Shown in pieces: positions 58,890-64,000 of a stretch of 64,000 nucleotides of DNA. Position 1 is the first letter of the stretch. The number at the start of each line of letters is the position of its first letter. This DNA comes from Calliopsis andreniformis (Eukaryota; Arthropoda; Insecta; Hymenoptera; Andrenidae). Under the pieces are notes generated by a model. That model saw only the letters and a list, made by a program, of their open reading frames with translations, was not told the DNA's origin and did not search any database. The stretch covers positions 20,253,001-20,317,000 of the forward strand of contig NC_135066.1 of NCBI RefSeq assembly GCF_051401765.1, given 5' to 3'. The position numbers and the translations under genes were made by a program.

Positions 58890-61800
58890 TGGTTATCAAA
58901 CGCTCTCGCTGTTACCTTAATTATATGTATCTTTAATTACATATATGATCTTCAATTATACAATATGTATATTCTTTCTTTTCGGGTCATTACCCAAAGA
59001 AGATGCTTACATATTTTTTTGCCGAATCAGCTCGTCGCGGTGAGATCATCGCATTTGTTCGCTATGTTTTGATCACGTTATGAAATGTATGAGCATTTCC
59101 CGCAGGTTGACGACGAAATAGGGGAACTTTTTGTAAAGAAGTTCAATAATAATAATGATTATACAATCCTCTTGTAATGGTAATGATAGTTAGGGACGAT
59201 AAATTTCTTCTCCACTGCGTATCGCACTTCTACTGTCTACAGGTAATGAATGGGCCCTCGAACTGTCAGTTCATCACCCCTGTCGAACTGAACTGTCGCA
59301 TTGACATTTGCACTCTCGGTGCACACTTAGAACATTTATAACTGGTTAATATAAAATTAAATACATTGACTACAAAGCCACGTAAAATATGTATTTTGTT
59401 TATACCTATAATAGTTTGATTCATATAAAAAATTAAAAGTGTCTACTTCGTTTGTAGTAACCCTGTGTATATAACAGCGTTATAAAAGGTTCCACTAAGT
59501 GTTTCTTAGTCAAGTAAGATACTAATTATAGTATGAACAATGATTTTTGTAAGTTGATTTCTTGTCATAAAAATGAAAGCGTACTCCACAGAGTGAAATA
59601 TGATTTTCGTGTAGCATGCGCAAGTAGCGTCCAAAATATTCGTAATAGGAAATACACTATATGGAGGAAATGAGATTAAAAGTGATAATTATTGATATTA
59701 CAGTATGAGCAATGTTTTGGTAGAAGATTAAATTATTGCGCTTGACGTTTTCCAATTGTTTGAATGGATTTGTTTGTCCTAGTTTCTTAAATTGGTTTTT
59801 TCAAACGATTGGTGCTTTTGGGGAGATTAGTTTCTATAGGGTATATTTTTCAAGGCAACACATATATGGAGTGTTTTTTCTTTTCTTTTTTAACGTTTTT
59901 CGGAAGGATTTCACGCTTTTTTATGACATTGAATAAAGGTGATTATTGTTCATCAAGCTAAATTTAGTTTGAAAGAGAAATGCTACGCACTTTTTTGAAT
60001 TAAAGTAAGTTATTTAATAATGTAAGGAATTGTTTAATTTGATTCATGAAGTTCCGTAATATATTCTTGGATGAAAAAAGTATCCAATGTAGCTAGTTGT
60101 CAAGAGAACGGGAATTGAAGAGTTGCAAAGTACGCAGTTATCAATGACTTAGTAATTTCATAAATGACTACAAAATAATTACATTTTTCTTTTTCCTTAT
60201 GTGTAAATGGATTTGTGTCAAAGTAATACATACGCCATAACATTGGAAGTATACGATTAGTTTACAATGGCAAAGTGATTATTAATGCCATGAAAGTAAT
60301 ATATAATTTGTTTCATATTATTTTTCTCTTTAAGCTTGTACGCAAGTAGCAAGGAGAATGATTCTTATTCTGTACCGAAGCCCGCTCAGGATCATTAATA
60401 TTATTGGTATCGAAAATTATTGACGATATTATTGATCGTTTACAGTCGATATTAAAAAAATGTTAATTAAATATTGATGAAATTTTGATTTTTAAGACCC
60501 AAACATCAAGAACTGGTAATCTGCCACGCCAGGTAGTCCTTCCATAACGTATGTTGCGTCTGCGTCTTTACGCGATAGACATCCACAATATTCAGACCTA
60601 GGACTAGAAAATCTTGAAAATAAAATGTTGAAAGTGGCACTTTTCTAGATCAAAGCACGAGGTCTCGTGATCACGTAAGCTGATATCGAAACAATACTGT
60701 AACTCGAATAGTTGGAATCTGCTGTGTATGGAAGTCATACCATTTTCGTTACTTTCTAAAATAAGGGTTGTGATTCGAGATACTTATTGACCCGACAAAT
60801 AAAACGAACGGGTCGTTTTGTTCAGGGAGAGCAAATGTACAAACCGTGTACCTTTTCGAGCGTTATTTCCGTCAGGTATAGTGATGATGACGATTTCTGA
60901 CTAAGATGTCGTCTCGTCGAGGGAAACCCGACCACAAAACGCCTTCCGATGTCACCGAGTACGTGAGGAAGCGTTTCTCTTATTCTTTTTGTCGAAAGAA
61001 AGCAGTACATGTCGTGTATGCGTCATTGACCCTACAGATTTATGGATAGGACAATTTGTCGTGAATTCAGAGTATATTAGTACGTTTTATATCTATACTG
61101 TTTCAACGAATAGGTAATTTACGTTAGTTGATTACATTTAAAATAGATAATAATGAACTGAAATAAAAATAGTTTCTGGTTTCAATTATATAGGTCTTTG
61201 CAGAATCCTTTCAATAAAGAACGAAACAGTAGCTCGAATTGAAAATCAAATTCAGCTTTGGAGGAATTCAATATGAATTTTAAAAGAAGAAAGTACATTG
61301 TGCTAAGATTAATATAATTGTTACTCTGAAAAAGCAGAAAAAACCATCATATCGTGCCTTCGCTATAGAAGTGACACAACTCAGAAAACGTGGTTTACAA
61401 ATTACAACTATAAAGTACTTTAATATAAGGTATACTGAGGTAAACTTTTTTTTTAGTTATGTCACTTTTTTCAGGTGTGTCACGATGACTCGTTTAATAC
61501 TAAATAATTTTTGTTCGAAAAATTGTTTTGTTACTCTTATAGTTTCAAAGACAATCAAGGTATTAATTCTTACTGGGACACCTTATACATTGAATAATAT
61601 TTCTTGGTTTCTTTCTTCGAACTTTATAAATGAATCTTGTATGGTTCAGGATCCGTTAAATAATAAGAGTATTTCAAGTTTTCAAATAAAATTGTCTATT
61701 TATAAAGACGAAAACAGTAATGATTTTTAATAGAAGCTTATTTCCCTTTTTACGTTTGTGTAGGATATTCAAATATTAAGTATTAATCAGGATAATAGAG

Positions 61801-62394
61801 AATGCCTTGTTATTTGAAATTCTCAAAATAGTGCAATTTACACATGACTAGGTTCAGAGAAACCTTGCTAATCCATTGCAACCTTAGTTCATTATTCTTT
61901 CAGATTCATTAATTCACAAACTTGATTCTTTCAAGAAAATTAAAAAGAAGAATCTGGTATAAAACGGATTTCATTAAACAGTCACTTTCTCCTCCGGAAA
62001 TTTGTTCGGGGTTCATTTTGAAATAGGGTTACTGCTTACTCCGAATTCAATCATTATTCTTTTTACTTGTCATCTTCAATCTTCAACACAAACAGAAAAT
62101 CGAAGTAATATGGTTTAATCAACTCCAAGCGTTATGTAGTTTGACCACGAAGGCAATTGAATAGATCCCCGAAGTCAGGAAAGTTATAAAATGTCGTTTC
62201 GTTAGCGATAGGTGAACTCGAGTCTTTAAACTCCCTAAAGTGACGTAATTACAGCCTCTTTGCAAATAGTAACAAAATTCATTTAGTCGATTGGTGATCA
62301 TTCTTTTTGTGAAATTCCTTTATTAAAATGCAAACCGACAGAGGGCACGTATCAAGTGTAACACATTTAACACCGTATTACAACCTTGACTACC
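58890..62394. other. AT-rich stretch, nothing assigned
   Basis: The plus frame at 61371-61730 (119 codons) is Phe, Asn and Ser rich with no motif and is probably chance. No RNA gene or element end is seen. Confidence 0.4.
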
Positions 62395-62414
62395 TTCAAG
62401 GTAATTACCTTGAA
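62395..62414. repeat. Perfect 20-base palindrome
   Basis: TTCAAGGTAA is followed directly by TTACCTTGAA. It is a dyad without loop, in otherwise unique sequence. It could be a dimer binding site or a replication-slippage product. Confidence 0.6.
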
Positions 62415-63587
62415 ACTCTGGATCTGGCTGAAGCCAGACTTCTAATGAATGAGAAGTACACACTTTTCTCGATGGTGATACTTTATCGAAGAGAAAAAAG
62501 GAAACGAAGGTAGAATAAGTAGACCCTAACAATAAGAGCAACTCTCTCCAAAAAACAAATATTGTAGCGGTGTAGTCACATATGTAACAAGTCTGTTGTC
62601 AATAGCCGGTCTATAATACAGTCGTCTGCAGTAACGCTATTTGATTAAGAACGAGTCATTTGTGGAGTTCTCTTCAAGACTCGACTTTTAACCCTACTCA
62701 AGATGGTAATTGTCAGTAGCTACATTGGAAATGATAATTTGTCTCACAGTTCCTGTTATTAGTTTTTTTCTGGAATACTATATTAGGTGCTTCTCCCGGT
62801 ATACCAAAACAGATGACCAGACACTATTGCTTTAGTTTCCAATCGTGTTTTCAGAGAGTATTGTATTAAAGAAAGCAACATTATCAATAACACTTTTAGC
62901 ATTCATTGTATTGAGGTGGAATAACCCTCTAGATTTTATCCTGTCGTAAGATTTACAGAACTTAATCGTGAATCAGGCATGGAATCACACTACATAAGTA
63001 TGTAGGTGACTTTTGCTAATGCCCTCAAATTCGCCACCCATGAGAAATTCAATAACTCATAATTAAAATCGCAAAATAATACTATTGTAACATTTGTAAA
63101 GAATGAACTTTGTTTTACAGCGTTTCAACCAAAACTTACAATACGATAACGAATAATAAACATTTTTGTAAAATGTATGTCGATTTTATTTTATGTTTAG
63201 TTCAAGTATTCTCTAATTTCTGAATTAATAACTCTGATATAATATCACTATATTAACGTTAATGAGGTTGCCTTTCAGTTTCACAGGTAAACTCCTGCAA
63301 TTTTCTTAAACTAATTTGGCAACCGTGTTTGCTACAGTATGGCGAAATTACGTACCTTGAATATAGCAATTTCATCCATTGCAGCCTTCTACTACTTTAA
63401 TCTAAACTATAATTAAAAATCCCTTTCGTAGATAATAATTTATTGTAGACGTTAAATAAGATCCTAAGGTTCACAAAACATTCGATAATTTCACCTCATA
63501 TGTATTTAGAAATATTACACAATATTTTCAAAGTTAGCATGACGAAATGAGGATCGCTTGCATACTTGCAAGGAACATTCTCAAACT
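62415..63587. other. AT-rich stretch, nothing assigned
   Basis: No gene or element is supported. Confidence 0.4.
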
Positions 63588-64000
63588 ATCCCCCTCCGAT
63601 TTCGATGAAATTTTGCAGGTGTGTAGAGGACACAAAAATAAGGGACATGTATTTTTGATAGATTTGGCAACTCAAGTTTAAGGTCTGAAACTACCCTTCA
63701 AAGTTGGTGACGTGGAACCTATATTGTCAAATAACTGGAAAACTAATGGAGATAGATAAAGTGGGTAACTCGCAAAGTTACGTGGTTATTAGACATGAGT
63801 AATATGACGTAAACAAAAATTTTGAAAAATCATAGATGGTATACCCAGAAAAGTCACTTATTTCGAAATATTTCTTGTACAGTGTATCTGTTTTAATAAA
63901 AAATCCATCAGTATAATCAGCCAAAAAGAACTCATAAACACATAATTTTTCCAATTTTTCTAAATCAAAAATGACGGAATGAAACTACCACTTATTGCTT
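63588..64000 (+). repeat. Repeat fragment running off the window end
   Basis: CCCCCTCCGATTTCGATGAA and GAAACTACCCTTCAAAGTTG are phrases I associate with non-coding insect repeats. The related GAAACTACCACTTATTG is the last sequence in the window. No reading frame is kept. The right boundary lies outside the window. Confidence 0.3.

Noticed and set aside
61371..61730. 119-codon plus-strand frame as a gene
   Set aside because: It is very AT-rich with repetitive Phe/Asn/Ser/Thr content, no start context and no motif; frames of this length are expected by chance in 64 kb of such sequence.
1..64000. CRISPR arrays, tRNA and rRNA genes, known microRNA hairpins
   Set aside because: I looked for regularly spaced repeats, T-loop-like GGTTCRAATCC contexts and familiar insect microRNA seeds and saw none that hold up.

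Overview
The window looks like animal, most likely insect, nuclear DNA. It is AT-rich and gene-poor, with no bacterial-type gene packing, no ribosome-binding sites, no rRNA, tRNA or CRISPR that I can see, and many decayed DNA transposons. Insect, and possibly Hymenoptera, is my best guess. It rests on the transposon spectrum (TTAA-flanked, TA-flanked, TWA-flanked and pogo/Tc5-like elements) and on CpG-rich islands in an AT-rich background, not on any diagnostic gene.

I recognise no intact conserved host gene. Long open frames are expected by chance in a sequence this size, so the host-gene candidates are listed at low confidence. The better ones are: a possible first coding exon (1612-1675, minus); a two-part model with a membrane segment (9191-9383 plus 9564-9712, plus); a possible terminal exon (11885-12147, plus); a possible internal exon (23884-24056, minus); an 88-residue membrane-anchored frame (30739-31005, minus); frames at 34214-34489, 36778-36867 and 36972-37250 (plus); and small frames at 52662-52820 (minus) and 58567-58888 (both strands).

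The clearest content is mobile. (1) A TA-flanked family of about 1.3 kb is present in three full-length copies (6353-7652 minus, 37766-39105 plus, 42309-43619 plus) and one decayed partial copy (39770-40500). (2) A 2.2 kb element (18854-21060) has about 400 bp inverted arms around a broken pogo/Tc5-like transposase that has lost its first catalytic block and its C-terminal half. (3) A TAA-flanked PIF/Harbinger-type non-autonomous element (28105-29682) carries a GC-rich interior. (4) There are two or three short TTAA-flanked MITEs (16374-16458, 50937-51059, remnant near 36271). (5) Transposase C-terminal relics of the Tc1/mariner type lie at 33317-33544 and 47121-47279. (6) Several copies of a terminus-like repeat contain a TACAGGRTG start and an AAGWCGAAAAT block.

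Region by region: 1-1.2 kb is a CpG-rich island. 1.2-16 kb is mostly unique AT-rich DNA with the first TA-element copy. 16-21 kb carries a MITE and the long-arm element. 21-28 kb is mostly empty. 28-30 kb is the Harbinger-type element. 30-37 kb has weak host frames and one transposase relic. 37.7-43.6 kb is a cluster of three TA-element copies. 44.4-52.4 kb is framed by two inverted copies of a roughly 1 kb segment containing tandem monomers of about 170 bp. 53.1-53.6 kb holds two minisatellites. 54-58 kb is repeat-rich with a second GC-rich island, and 58.9-64 kb is mostly empty apart from a repeat fragment at the end.
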